Position numbers and translations under genes: made by a program. Source: UBA8106 sp964569695 (GTDB lineage: Bacteria > Acidobacteriota > Vicinamibacteria > Vicinamibacterales > UBA823). Taken from it: a stretch of 64,000 nucleotides of DNA. The DNA is taken from assembly GCA_964569695.1 (NCBI GenBank), contig CAZMUA010000012.1, forward strand, positions 37,579 through 101,578. The letters are read 5' to 3'. The notes under the pieces were generated by a model. It was not told the origin of the DNA, made no database searches, and saw only the letters and a program-made list of their open reading frames with translations. Below are positions 7,965 through 16,468 of the stretch, in pieces; within the stretch, counting starts at the first letter, position 1, and each line of letters starts with the position of its first letter.

Positions 7965-9330
7965 TTACTTGCTTTCCACTATCTTGACGCCAGATAGACA
8001 AATCATCCAACGCACGTTCAGCCATAGCTTGACGACGCATTGATCGGCGCCTTGGCCCATTAATGAGCATCGGTAATAACCCAAAAGTCATATTGGTAGG
8101 TTGATAGTTTCTCGAATCAGCGTGGGCAACATAATAAGCCAACGCGCCCAATGAAGTGGTACGCGGTAGTTTACGTGGAACCTGACCATGACAGAGTGCC
8201 GCAGCATTAAGTCCCGCAATCAAGCCTGAGGCTGCACTTTCTACGTAGCCTTCCACTCCCGATATCTGTCCAGCAAAGAACAAGTCAGCACGACGCCGTG
8301 TTTGCCAAGTCTCTTGCAACACACTTGGAGCATTAATGTAAGTATTACGATGAATCATACCGAAACGAACAAATTTTGCATTCGTAAGACCCGGAATAAG
8401 TCGAAGCACTCGCTCCTGTTCTGCCCACTTCAACTGTGTCTGAAAACCAACCAAGCTGAAGTGGTCTGCGGCCAAATTGTCTTGACGTAGTTGAACAACA
8501 GCATAGGGCTCACGCCTGGTATGAGGATCGGCTAAGCCAATCGGCTTCATCGGACCAAATCGTAACGTGTCGATCCCGCGACTAGCCATTACCTCAATTG
8601 GCAGGCAGCCCTCAAAAAACTTCGTGTTGTCAAAATCATGAATCGCCGCTACTTCAGCGCTCTGAACAGACTCCACAAATTTAATGTACTCTTCGCGAGT
8701 GAGCGGGCAATTCAAATAATCACCCCTGACTTGATCAGAATCAGACAACAAAGTCCTGTCGTTTTTATCAACTTCTCGATCCCATCGTGAAGCTCGGAAT
8801 GCTACGGTTTGATCGATTGAGTCGGCAAGAACGATAGGACTGATCGCGTCATAAAAATACAAATGGTCTGCGCCCACAAACGTGGCGATCTCGTCTGAAA
8901 GCGATGCTGACGTCAGAGGCCCAGTAGCAATTATTACAGGTTCCAATGGATCGCTAGGCGGAGGGATCTCATGCATCTCCTTGCGTTGGATCGTTACCAG
9001 TGGATGAGCCTCAAGTGCGGACGTCATCTGATCGGCAAATTGTGTCCGATCTACTGCTAGAGCCGTCCCTGCTGGCACACTTGTTTGATCACCGATCTTC
9101 ATCACGAGTGACCTGAGTTGCCGCATCTCTGCCTTCAAGAGACCGACTGCGCTTGTAAGTGTGTCTCCTCGGAATGAATTACTACAGACCAGTTCTGCCA
9201 AACGGTCCGTTTGATGGACTGCCGTGGCCTGCTCGGGCCGCATTTCATAGAGGAAAACCTCAACGCCAAGCGAGGCAGCTTGCCAGGCGGCTTCGCTCCC
9301 CGCCAGTCCACCACCAATAATATGAATCAT
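7936..9330 (-). CDS. trmFO: tRNA (uracil-5-)-methyltransferase TrmFO, folate/FAD-dependent
   Basis: About 464 residues. It methylates U54 in the T-loop of tRNA using methylene-tetrahydrofolate and FAD. The N-terminal FAD-binding motif GGGLAGSEAAWQ (about residues 6-17) is followed by the family segments LYEMRPEQ, ELVCSNSFRGD and, near the C-terminus, GQISGVEGYVESAASGL, all typical of TrmFO. The ATG at 9330 matches the conserved N-terminus M-I-H-I-I-GGG; a TTG at 9351 would add seven non-conserved residues. It sits between topA and xerC, overlapping the latter. Confidence 0.95.
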   Translation of the reverse strand: MIHIIGGGLAGSEAAWQAASLGVEVFLYEMRPEQATAVHQTDRLAELVCSNSFRGDTLTSAVGLLKAEMRQLRSLVMKIGDQTSVPAGTALAVDRTQFADQMTSALEAHPLVTIQRKEMHEIPPPSDPLEPVIIATGPLTSASLSDEIATFVGADHLYFYDAISPIVLADSIDQTVAFRASRWDREVDKNDRTLLSDSDQVRGDYLNCPLTREEYIKFVESVQSAEVAAIHDFDNTKFFEGCLPIEVMASRGIDTLRFGPMKPIGLADPHTRREPYAVVQLRQDNLAADHFSLVGFQTQLKWAEQERVLRLIPGLTNAKFVRFGMIHRNTYINAPSVLQETWQTRRRADLFFAGQISGVEGYVESAASGLIAGLNAAALCHGQVPRKLPRTTSLGALAYYVAHADSRNYQPTNMTFGLLPMLINGPRRRSMRRQAMAERALDDLSIWRQDSGKQVNVRPSAFIS

Positions 9331-9417
9331 GATCTGTTGGAAAGTAATCAATCAACTCGAAGCGGCAGGACAATCCCACCTCGATCTGTAAGCGCTCTCA
9401 GCTTGCGGTGTTACCCT

Positions 9418-11829
9418 TTAGACCGCAGCAAGCTCTTCACTTCTGATGTAATCACACTCGTCGTTGTCGCAAAACACTTGACGGCCGTGACGCTTCGTGG
9501 TTTTTTCAACAAGGTACTCACGTTTGCACTTCGGACAGGCTTCGGCGAGAGGTCGCTTCCACAGCGTGAAGTCGCAATCAGGATAATTACTACAGCCGTA
9601 GAATGGAATATTTCGGCGCGTCTTGCGCTCAACTATATCCCCGCCATCTTTTGGACAACTCACACCAGTGCTTTTGAGTTTCACATACTTACAAGTCGGA
9701 TAGCTGCTGCAGGCTGTAAATTCGCCGAAACGACCCTGCTTAATAACTAGTTGCGACTGACACTTCGGGCACTTTTCCTCGAGCAACTGATCAGGTTTCG
9801 CCGCGGAAAGACCCTGCTTGGTTTCAATAATCTTCCGGGTAGTTTTGCAATCGGGATAGCCCGAACACGCCAGAAACTGGCCAAACCGGCCACGTTTCAC
9901 CACCATTGGTTTGCCACAATTCTCGCAGTTTTCGGCCTCTTCATCCTGACTTGGCTCGGTAGTCTCTAATTCACGTGTGTTCTCACAATCGGGGTACGCA
10001 CTACACGCGAGAAACATCCCAAAACGCCCGACCTTGATGATCATCGGGGCTTTACACTTGTCACAGGTTTCATCACTCGGCAGGCCCTTAACTTTAATAT
10101 TGGGCATAGCCTTCGCTGCCTGTTCGAGATCCTTTTCAAATTTTTTGTAAAAGCTCGCAAGCGTGCCTTGATAATCGGCGTCGCCATCCTCAATCTTATC
10201 GAGACTCTCTTCCAAAGCCTTGGTGTACTCCACGTCGAGAATATCGTTAAAGCTCTTTAAGAGTAACTCCGTAACAAGCCGCCCAAGACGCGATGGCTTA
10301 AATCGACCCTCAATCTTTGCAACGTACTCACGGCTTTGCAGTACGCCAATGATCGCGGCATAGGTGCTCGGTCTCCCAATGCCGTTTTCTTCGAGTTCCT
10401 TGACCAGCATTGCTTCGCTGAAACGGGGTCTGGGTTGCGTAAATTTTTGCTCAGATCTCGTTGCTTTGAGAGACAGCGTGTCACCCTTATTCAATGCTGG
10501 TAACAAGCCCTTGGTGTGTTCGTCGTCTTCGTTGGTGCCCTCTTGACCTCCTGGACCGTCACTGTTGTCCTCCACGTCCTTTGAATATGCCGAGAGCCAG
10601 CCTTTAAACTTGAGCACGGAACCTTTAATTCGAAACGTATAGATACCAGCGTTGATATCCACCGTGGTGTCGTCAAAAATGGCTGGAAGCATCTGCGACG
10701 CCACAAATCGATTCCAGATAATGCGATATATGTAAAACTGCTCCTTCGTCAGGTGTGGTTTCACTCGATCTGGGTCGTATTCCATCGAAGTCGGCCGGAT
10801 CGCCTCATGCGCGTCTTGTGCGCCTTTTTTTGCGCGATAAATATTGGGCTTTGCTGGCAGGTATGCCTCACCGAAGGCACTCTGAATATGTTCACGCACA
10901 TCCGTTAAGGCTTGATCTGATACCCGCGTCGAGTCGGTGCGCATATACGTAATCAGGCCGACTGCACCTTCGCCAGATAGCTCTATGCCTTCGTAGAGTT
11001 GCTGCGCGATCATCATGGTCCGCTTTACTGGCATCTGCGAAGCTTGCTGCAACTTACTTGTAATGTACGGTGGCGCCGCCTGCTTTTTCCTAGCCTTAGT
11101 CCCGACAGTATCAACAATAAAAGATTCATCTGTAACTGCCTCAACAATCGTCTTTGATTCAGCTTCATTGAGAACCTTGACAGTTTTACCGTTTTTCTTC
11201 TGTAGTTTCGCCTCAAATTCCGGCGGGACTGGACCAATAAGATTTGCAAAGATGTGCCAATACTCTTCGGGGTTGAATTGTTCAATCTCGTGCTCACGAT
11301 CGCACACGAGTTTAAGCGCGATCGATTGAACGCGGCCAGCACTAAGACCACGACGCACCTTATCCCACAGTAAGGGACTCAGTTTGTACCCAACGAGACG
11401 ATCAAGGACACGCCGTGCTTGTTGCGCGTCCACCATCCGTTGATCGATTTCTACCGGATGTTTGAGTGCTTCCACTATCGCTTGTTTGGTGATTTCGTTA
11501 AACATCAAACGATGCACGGAACGCTTCTTGCCTCCAAGTTCAGCAGCTAAGTGCCAGCCGATCGCTTCACCTTCACGATCGGGGTCCGTCGCCACATAAA
11601 TGTCAGTAGCTGCCTTTGCGGCTGCACGAAGCTCCTTGATCACTTTTTTTCGGGCCGGAATCGGCTCATAGACCGGTGTAAAAGCTTCATCCACGTCCAC
11701 GCCAAGCTTACTCTTCGGTAAGTCGCGGATGTGTCCCATTGAAGCGACGACCTTGTAACTCTTGCCTAGATATTTATTGATAGTCTTCGCCTTAGCCGGC
11801 GATTCCACCACCACGAGTGATTTAGCCAT
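9418..11829 (-). CDS. topA: DNA topoisomerase I (type IA) with five C-terminal zinc-finger-like repeats
   Basis: About 803 residues. It relaxes negatively supercoiled DNA. The N-terminal Toprim segment VVVESPAKAKTI and the acidic TDPDREGEAIGWH motif precede the active-site region GLITYMRTDSTR, in which Tyr295 (counting from this start) is the nucleophile. After about residue 600 come five consecutive four-cysteine modules, the first three closely alike (pattern GRFG.F.ACS.YP.C), the last two divergent. The ATG at 11829 gives the usual MAKSLVVVESPAKA start; a GTG at 11844 lies upstream. It is the first gene of the topA-trmFO-xerC unit. Confidence 0.96.
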   Translation of the reverse strand: MAKSLVVVESPAKAKTINKYLGKSYKVVASMGHIRDLPKSKLGVDVDEAFTPVYEPIPARKKVIKELRAAAKAATDIYVATDPDREGEAIGWHLAAELGGKKRSVHRLMFNEITKQAIVEALKHPVEIDQRMVDAQQARRVLDRLVGYKLSPLLWDKVRRGLSAGRVQSIALKLVCDREHEIEQFNPEEYWHIFANLIGPVPPEFEAKLQKKNGKTVKVLNEAESKTIVEAVTDESFIVDTVGTKARKKQAAPPYITSKLQQASQMPVKRTMMIAQQLYEGIELSGEGAVGLITYMRTDSTRVSDQALTDVREHIQSAFGEAYLPAKPNIYRAKKGAQDAHEAIRPTSMEYDPDRVKPHLTKEQFYIYRIIWNRFVASQMLPAIFDDTTVDINAGIYTFRIKGSVLKFKGWLSAYSKDVEDNSDGPGGQEGTNEDDEHTKGLLPALNKGDTLSLKATRSEQKFTQPRPRFSEAMLVKELEENGIGRPSTYAAIIGVLQSREYVAKIEGRFKPSRLGRLVTELLLKSFNDILDVEYTKALEESLDKIEDGDADYQGTLASFYKKFEKDLEQAAKAMPNIKVKGLPSDETCDKCKAPMIIKVGRFGMFLACSAYPDCENTRELETTEPSQDEEAENCENCGKPMVVKRGRFGQFLACSGYPDCKTTRKIIETKQGLSAAKPDQLLEEKCPKCQSQLVIKQGRFGEFTACSSYPTCKYVKLKSTGVSCPKDGGDIVERKTRRNIPFYGCSNYPDCDFTLWKRPLAEACPKCKREYLVEKTTKRHGRQVFCDNDECDYIRSEELAAV

Positions 11830-12224
11830 AAGTCTTGGATTCACGAAAATCGGCGTGAAAGTTATGACACACCGACTACGTTTCTAGCAAATACGTTACC
11901 ATTATCCAATCAGCAGAACGAAACCTGCCAGTTCAACAACTTCCCGTCGATATACTGCATTCAAGGCCAAAACATTAAGCAAAACTTTAATCTGAGGCCA
12001 TCCCAAATAAGTTTCAGGCTTCTTCATAGATCATCGACCACTTGCACTAGAACCTTTGCTCTAATATCAAAATCACGTAATTTCTCCAATATTAAGAGCT
12101 CTTCTAGCAATCCTAGGACGACAAGCCCAGGACTTCATCCCATTGATCTGAGCGATAAGTGAAGGCATCCAACCAAATCCAGCACCTTCTTGGTGTTAGA
12201 TCACAATTGAGCGAATCACCCTGC

Positions 12225-12253
12225 TTGCACCAGCACGTGCCCATAGTTATAGT
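12225..12253 (+). promoter_or_regulatory. Candidate sigma-70 promoter for the TPR/lipoprotein pair, with a palindrome in the spacer
   Basis: TTGCAC (-35, 12225-12230) and TATAGT (-10, 12248-12253) are separated by exactly 17 bases. The spacer holds the perfect 8-bp palindrome GCACGTGC (12233-12240), a plausible operator. The expected leader is about 95 bases and includes the repeat GACTTA-caa-TAAGTC at 12276-12290. The -35 match is weak, so this is a candidate only. Confidence 0.35.
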
Positions 12254-12275
12254 GAACCAGTGTGGTTACGGATAA

Positions 12276-12290
12276 GACTTACAATAAGTC
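12276..12290. repeat. Short inverted repeat in the leader of the TPR gene
   Basis: GACTTA (12276-12281) and TAAGTC (12285-12290) flank the trinucleotide CAA. It resembles half of the AAGTCATT repeat in front of the ABC-F gene (TAAGTCATT occurs at both places), which might reflect a shared regulator or chance. Confidence 0.25.
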
Positions 12291-12355
12291 ATTAATTCAC
12301 CAACAATTTATGTAAGAACTGCGCGTAACTAGTTCCCGCAAGGAAGGATTTCCCG

Positions 12356-12703
12356 TTGACGATAAGGCAGGGCATGCTGTCGGTAGGCTTCGTGCTGTTA
12401 CTTTGCACTCTAGAGGTGCAGGCCGACGATCGCTCAGATGCCAAACGACAGGTGGAATTCGGTATCACTGTGGCCGAGCGAGGACTATGGCGAGAAGCTA
12501 CTTATCGGTGGCAACGCGCTGTCGCCATCGATCCGACCTATGCGCCCGCATGGAATAACCTTGCCGTGGCACACGAACACGAAGGTGAGTTTGAATCAGC
12601 TCGTGAAGCTTATGATCGTGCGCTGGAATTGGAACCAAACAACCTGTCGATCCAACAGAATTATGAACTGTTTAGAGAAATTAATGATCGCACTCAACCG
12701 TAA
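12356..12703 (+). CDS. Small exported TPR protein
   Basis: 115 residues: an N-terminal hydrophobic signal peptide (about 7-23, ending near LEVQADD) followed by about two tetratricopeptide repeats (residues ~30-100), with the canonical pattern AWNNLAVAHEHEGEFESARE and the next helix AYDRALELEPNN. TPRs bind proteins, here probably in the periplasm. The TTG start at 12356 is supported by AGGAAGG eight bases upstream; the next in-frame ATG (12374) has no such site. Its stop lies 20 bases inside the following lipoprotein gene, so the two are translationally coupled. The partner and role are unknown. Confidence 0.8.
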   Translation: MTIRQGMLSVGFVLLLCTLEVQADDRSDAKRQVEFGITVAERGLWREATYRWQRAVAIDPTYAPAWNNLAVAHEHEGEFESAREAYDRALELEPNNLSIQQNYELFREINDRTQP

Positions 12704-13463
12704 GCTCCTACTTAGCCTTGCACTTGTTTTGCTCACTACTGGATGCGTCAGTTCGTCACTGTCAGAAGTGATGATCGAAACGCCGATTAAGCCAAAACTT
12801 GACGTGAGTTCATTTGAGCGGGTGTTGGTGGCAGGCTTTGTGGCCGGTGGTAGCGAGGACCTGAATGCGAATCTCGAAACCGTCCGGTTGCTCAGAAGTC
12901 AACTGCGCATCCAAGACACTATGCAGGTTGTAGACGCAAACACTCTCCTGCTTAACGAACTAGTTGAACAACAGCTTGCGACAACCCGACGGACTCTTGG
13001 AGAATCGACACCACTGTTACCGCCCGATGAGATTACTGAAGAGCAGGACTTCATGGCTTACGAACGCGTCTTTACTGATGTAGAATTTTGGCAACGCCTA
13101 GGTAGCGAACATCGAAATCCTCTCATCATCACTGGCACGATCCTATTTCGACCGCAAGCGCGTACGGGCTTCGTGACGAGAGAACAAGAAACCTATGACG
13201 CCTTCGGTCGCCGACAAGTGCAACCAACTAGAACCTACAGTGAGCGACAAGGATTTGTTTTAAGTCCAAAATTTATTTTCATAGACGGCCAAACAGGAAC
13301 AGTGCTTTATAGCGAGTCTCATCGAGAAGAAATTTTGTACGACTCGCAACAAAACACACCCCCACTGTCTGGGTTTTTTGAGTTAATGGATCGTATAATT
13401 CCAACTTTTCTCAGTTCTATGAGCACTCAGACAATTCGTGGATCACGAATATTGCTTAGATAA
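12684..13463 (+). CDS. Putative lipoprotein, unknown function
   Basis: 259 residues beginning MIALNRKLLLSLALVLLTTGC: a signal peptide with lipobox LTTGC, predicting an envelope lipoprotein. The mature part contains FERVLVAGFVAGG near its start and PLIITGTILFRPQARTG in the middle, followed by a segment on a 'VLY' strand and Glu-rich turn (TGTVLYSESHREE), reminiscent of bacterial lipoproteins that assemble from alternating strands. I do not recognise the family. The start at 12684 is chosen because the lipoprotein signal begins exactly there; longer in-frame starts (from 12438) would only translate the TPR gene out of frame. Coupled to the TPR gene by a 20-base overlap. Confidence 0.75.
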   Translation: MIALNRKLLLSLALVLLTTGCVSSSLSEVMIETPIKPKLDVSSFERVLVAGFVAGGSEDLNANLETVRLLRSQLRIQDTMQVVDANTLLLNELVEQQLATTRRTLGESTPLLPPDEITEEQDFMAYERVFTDVEFWQRLGSEHRNPLIITGTILFRPQARTGFVTREQETYDAFGRRQVQPTRTYSERQGFVLSPKFIFIDGQTGTVLYSESHREEILYDSQQNTPPLSGFFELMDRIIPTFLSSMSTQTIRGSRILLR

Positions 13464-13661
13464 TATTGAATGGCAACCGCAAAACGTCGACGGATTGCAA
13501 CCGACAATTAGCAGCCGTTTTCAAGAAAATGACCTTAGCAAGTTGTGCACATGACTGCGTTGCACGTGATTAAATTAGGTGTTAACCTATTAGATTCCTA
13601 TAGATGATTACGAGGTGCCTAGAGAAAGCCTCGATAATGGGAGCGGTGAGGAGAAATAAGA
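13464..13661 (+). promoter_or_regulatory. Leader region upstream of rplU
   Basis: 198 non-coding bases before the ribosomal protein operon. A weak hairpin (CGAGG 13611-13615 with CCTCG 13629-13633) lies just ahead of the ribosome binding site GAGGAG, which is followed eight bases later by the TTG start of rplU. A loosely promoter-like TTGCAC near 13560 has no good -10 at the right distance. Autoregulation of L21 through such a leader is possible but not shown. Confidence 0.25.
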
Positions 13662-13979
13662 TTGTACGCAATTATTAAAAGTGGTGGCCGGCAACTTAAA
13701 GTGGCTCCGGGCAGCTTGGTTACAGTGGACCGACTATCCGATGACCCTGGCCAAGAAGTGAACTTCGATCGTGTACTGCTCGTCGAAAAGGACGGCGGTG
13801 AGATTGTGGTTGGCACACCTTACGTTTCTAATGCGAGCGTGTCAGGAATTGTTGACGCTGAAACCCAAGGGCCAAAAATTCGTGTGTTCAAGAAAAAGCG
13901 TCGTAAGGGATTCCGGCGCACACAAGGGCATCGTAGTATCTTGACGCGCATTCGAGTCAAGGACATCATCGTTAAATAA
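13662..13979 (+). CDS. rplU: 50S ribosomal protein L21
   Basis: 105 residues, normal length. The N-terminus YAIIKSGGRQLKV and the C-terminal KKRRKGFRRTQGHR.....RI are diagnostic for bL21, which binds 23S rRNA in the large subunit. The start is TTG at 13662, supported by GAGGAG eight bases upstream and by the conserved N-terminus. It is the first gene of the rplU-rpmA-obgE-nadD-rsfS unit. Confidence 0.97.
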   Translation: MYAIIKSGGRQLKVAPGSLVTVDRLSDDPGQEVNFDRVLLVEKDGGEIVVGTPYVSNASVSGIVDAETQGPKIRVFKKKRRKGFRRTQGHRSILTRIRVKDIIVK

Positions 13980-14012
13980 ACATTCCGATGGGGTCTTGCA
14001 ACCAGTTTAGTC

Positions 14013-14273
14013 ATGGCACATAAAAAAGGACAGGGAAGCTCTCGTAACGGTCGTGACAGCAACGCACAACGTCTTGGTGTGAAGCGATTCGATGGAAATA
14101 TCGTGACTGGTGGATCCATTCTTGTTCGCCAAAGGGGACGCCGATTCAGGCCTGGGCTGAATGTCGGCGTTGGAAAGGATGATACGATCTTCGCCAAAAT
14201 TGATGGTCGTGTTAGCTTTCAAGATCACGGTCGCCGGGGTCGGGTAATTAGCGTGCTTCCTGCCGATTCCTAA
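14013..14273 (+). CDS. rpmA: 50S ribosomal protein L27
   Basis: 86 residues starting MAHKKGQGSSRNGRDS, the classic bL27 N-terminus that reaches the peptidyl transferase centre. RLGVKRFDGNIV..GSILVRQRG and the ending GRVISVLP also match. There is no N-terminal cleavable extension of the Firmicutes type. It lies 33 bases after rplU and 68 before obgE; no strong Shine-Dalgarno sequence is seen. Confidence 0.97.
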   Translation: MAHKKGQGSSRNGRDSNAQRLGVKRFDGNIVTGGSILVRQRGRRFRPGLNVGVGKDDTIFAKIDGRVSFQDHGRRGRVISVLPADS

Positions 14274-14341
14274 TTGACGAAAAGTATCCGTATCATTCGG
14301 TTATGATGCTGGGTTAATTTGGACTGCGTGCGAATTTCTTC

Positions 14342-15367
14342 ATGTTCGTCGACGAAGTCGACATTCAAGTAACGGCGGGAGATGGTGGTCGAGGCTGTCT
14401 AAGCTTTCGACGCGAGAAGTTCATTCCGCGTGGAGGACCTGACGGGGGTGACGGCGGAAACGGAGGTTCGATCTTCCTTGTCGCAAGTTCTCACGTTAAC
14501 ACTCTGATTAAATATCGCTTCCATCCAGAGTACAGAGCACGAAAAGGTTCTCACGGCGAAGGTTCAAACCGCACAGGCCGCAACGGCATTGATATTGAAT
14601 TAGAAGTTCCAACCGGCACAACAGTCTTAGAGCAAATTAATGAGGATTACCACCAACTCGTTGACCTGACGAAGGTAGGCCAGCGCGCCCTCATAGCACG
14701 AGGTGGCAAAGGAGGTCGAGGTAACGCACGCTTCGCAACGTCGACTAATCAAGCTCCTCGACGAACAGAACCTGGGCAACCCGGTGAAGATCGTCGACTG
14801 AAATTGAAACTAAAACTGTTGGCGGATGTTGGTCTTGTGGGGTTTCCCAACGTAGGTAAATCTACACTTATTGCACGTCTCTCAGCTGCCAGGCCCAAGA
14901 TCGCCAATTACCCATTTACGACACTATCACCCAATCTCGGCGTTGTAACCTTGTCGGATGATCGGGATTTCGTTATGGCAGACGTCCCAGGACTCGTAAA
15001 AGGGGCGCACCGTGGATTAGGACTCGGACAACAGTTTCTGAGTCACCTCGAACGAACAAAAGTTCTCGTTCACATAGTGGATGTTTCCTCGGAATCAGGG
15101 CGAGATCCAGTTGATGATTTCGAAATTATCTGCCAAGAACTTGAGCTGTTTGTTCCGCCTTCCACTGAAAAAAATAATGATCGACTGAGTGAACGACCGA
15201 AGCTCGTGGTCGCTAACAAGATTGATGTGATGGATGAACCTGAGCGACTCGCTCGGCTGAGTAAAATCATGGCCGAACGAGGAATCTTACTCTTCCCTGT
15301 TTCAGCCATAACTGGCGAAGGATTGTCAGCTCTAGTTGAAGCTCTTTGGCAAATGATCAAGGAGTAG
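14342..15367 (+). CDS. obgE: GTPase Obg (CgtA), ribosome assembly factor
   Basis: 341 residues. The glycine-rich Obg fold occupies about 1-158 (FVDEVDIQV..GDGG.G..SFRREKF). The G domain follows: G1 GFPNVGKST (167-175), G2 in the PFTTLSPNLG segment, G3 DVPG (214-217) and G4 NKID (near 297). It binds the 50S subunit during late assembly. There is no C-terminal OCT domain, which is common in shorter Obg proteins. Its stop is four bases before nadD, and the nadD ribosome binding site AAGGAG lies inside its last codons. Confidence 0.96.
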   Translation: MFVDEVDIQVTAGDGGRGCLSFRREKFIPRGGPDGGDGGNGGSIFLVASSHVNTLIKYRFHPEYRARKGSHGEGSNRTGRNGIDIELEVPTGTTVLEQINEDYHQLVDLTKVGQRALIARGGKGGRGNARFATSTNQAPRRTEPGQPGEDRRLKLKLKLLADVGLVGFPNVGKSTLIARLSAARPKIANYPFTTLSPNLGVVTLSDDRDFVMADVPGLVKGAHRGLGLGQQFLSHLERTKVLVHIVDVSSESGRDPVDDFEIICQELELFVPPSTEKNNDRLSERPKLVVANKIDVMDEPERLARLSKIMAERGILLFPVSAITGEGLSALVEALWQMIKE

Positions 15368-15371
15368 GCTT

Positions 15372-16070
15372 ATGAACGATCAAACTAGAGTCGGTATTTT
15401 TGGCGGCACATTCGACCCAATTCATTTTGGACACTTACAGGTGGCCGCCATTGCACAGAAGGCCTTGCATTTACATGATCTTCTGTTTTTACCATCCCAC
15501 GTACCTCTACACCGAGGCTCCCCACCTCTGGCAAACCCTGAGCATCGTCTAGCAATGGTCAAATTGGCGGTGCGAAATCGAGCTGGTTTCCATGTATCGG
15601 AACTAGAATTGAGTTCACAAGAACCGTCCTACACTTCCAACACGCTGCGACGACTCGTTAACCAAGGTTATACGCCCCAACAGCTGTTTTTTGTCATTGG
15701 AGCAGACGCATTCTCAGAAATTTCCACGTGGCGAGGTTATCCCGATATCCTAGATCAAGCACATTTCATAGTGGTTTCTAGGTCTGGACATTCAGTCGTG
15801 GAAATCCTTCGTCGTGTCTCGGGTTTAGATGACCGAATCAAAGAAATCCCTGAAGAACCCTCATTACCCGTGGACATAATCCAAATGAAATTACACGAGC
15901 CGACGGTCTTTTTTGTCCAAGCTACGACTCCAAACATCTCGTCGAGCAGCGTGCGCCGTCAGATGGAGATCGGTGAATCCGTGGATGAACTGATTCCCCC
16001 TGAAGTCTTGAACTACATCCGTCAAAAAGACCTGTACGTATCATCGTCTGGTAAAAACAATTTTAAATGA
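15372..16070 (+). CDS. nadD: Nicotinate-nucleotide adenylyltransferase
   Basis: 232 residues. It converts nicotinate mononucleotide plus ATP to deamido-NAD. The nucleotidyltransferase motif GIFGGTFDPIHFGHL (about 8-22) contains the HxGH-type pair (HFGH). The later segments LFFVIGADAFSEISTWRGY and ISSSSVRR (the ISSTxIR-like motif, with Ser in the Thr position) are typical of NadD. AAGGAG seven bases before the ATG gives a strong start. The stop overlaps the start of rsfS (ATGA). nadE, the next enzyme of the pathway, is at 29544. Confidence 0.95.
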   Translation: MNDQTRVGIFGGTFDPIHFGHLQVAAIAQKALHLHDLLFLPSHVPLHRGSPPLANPEHRLAMVKLAVRNRAGFHVSELELSSQEPSYTSNTLRRLVNQGYTPQQLFFVIGADAFSEISTWRGYPDILDQAHFIVVSRSGHSVVEILRRVSGLDDRIKEIPEEPSLPVDIIQMKLHEPTVFFVQATTPNISSSSVRRQMEIGESVDELIPPEVLNYIRQKDLYVSSSGKNNFK

Positions 16071-16465
16071 CCACTAAACAAAACGAACCGTCCACCACTA
16101 ACGCGACAACTCACCTGCCGGAATCAGTTAGACAAGCTGTAGAGGCAATGCGCGACAAGAAGGGCACTGACATGGTGATCCTTGATTTTCGCGGGACTGA
16201 AGTCTTCACGGATTTCTTCGTCGTGTGTTCCGGACAACACGTCAGACAAGTCAAAGCGATTGCAGACAACGTCGCTGAACACCTGCGGACACAGGCCATT
16301 AAACCAACACATGTGGAAGGTTACAATCGTGCAGACTGGGTATTAATGGACTTTTTTGATTTTGTAGTGCACATTTTTACCCCAGAAACCCGATCCTTCT
16401 ATTCATTGGAACGCCTATGGGCCAGTGGGAAATGTCTATATGTTGACAAGGATAAGGTTGGATAA
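16067..16465 (+). CDS. rsfS: Ribosomal silencing factor RsfS
   Basis: 132 residues. It binds L14 and blocks subunit joining when nutrients are short. The core DMVILDFRGTEVFTDFFVVCSG, quoted here only in part in the family sense (V.D.....FTD.FV...G), is followed by HVEGYNRADWVLMDFFDFVVHIF and RSFYSLERLW, which are diagnostic. The nadD-rsfS order is widespread. The ATG overlaps the nadD stop. The 3' end is convergent with tmk, three bases apart. Confidence 0.95.
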   Translation: MTTKQNEPSTTNATTHLPESVRQAVEAMRDKKGTDMVILDFRGTEVFTDFFVVCSGQHVRQVKAIADNVAEHLRTQAIKPTHVEGYNRADWVLMDFFDFVVHIFTPETRSFYSLERLWASGKCLYVDKDKVG

Positions 16466-16468
16466 CGA

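Larger units (their letters stand above)
11830..12355. other. Non-coding intergenic region (about 525 bases) between divergent topA and a TPR gene
   Basis: No reading frame here looks like a gene on either strand. It should contain the topA promoter, reading left, for which I see no convincing hexamer pair. It also holds the rightward promoter candidate at 12225-12253 and a short inverted repeat at 12276-12290. The middle (about 11960-12180) shows no repeat or structure I could define. No terminator-like hairpin with a T-run was found. Confidence 0.6.

Noticed and set aside
9211..9750. 179-codon plus-strand frame across the trmFO start and the topA end
   Set aside because: It runs antisense to two strongly supported genes and its translation shows no recognisable motif.
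12438..12683. Long N-terminal extension of the lipoprotein frame
   Set aside because: This stretch is the TPR gene read in another frame; the lipoprotein signal begins at 12684.
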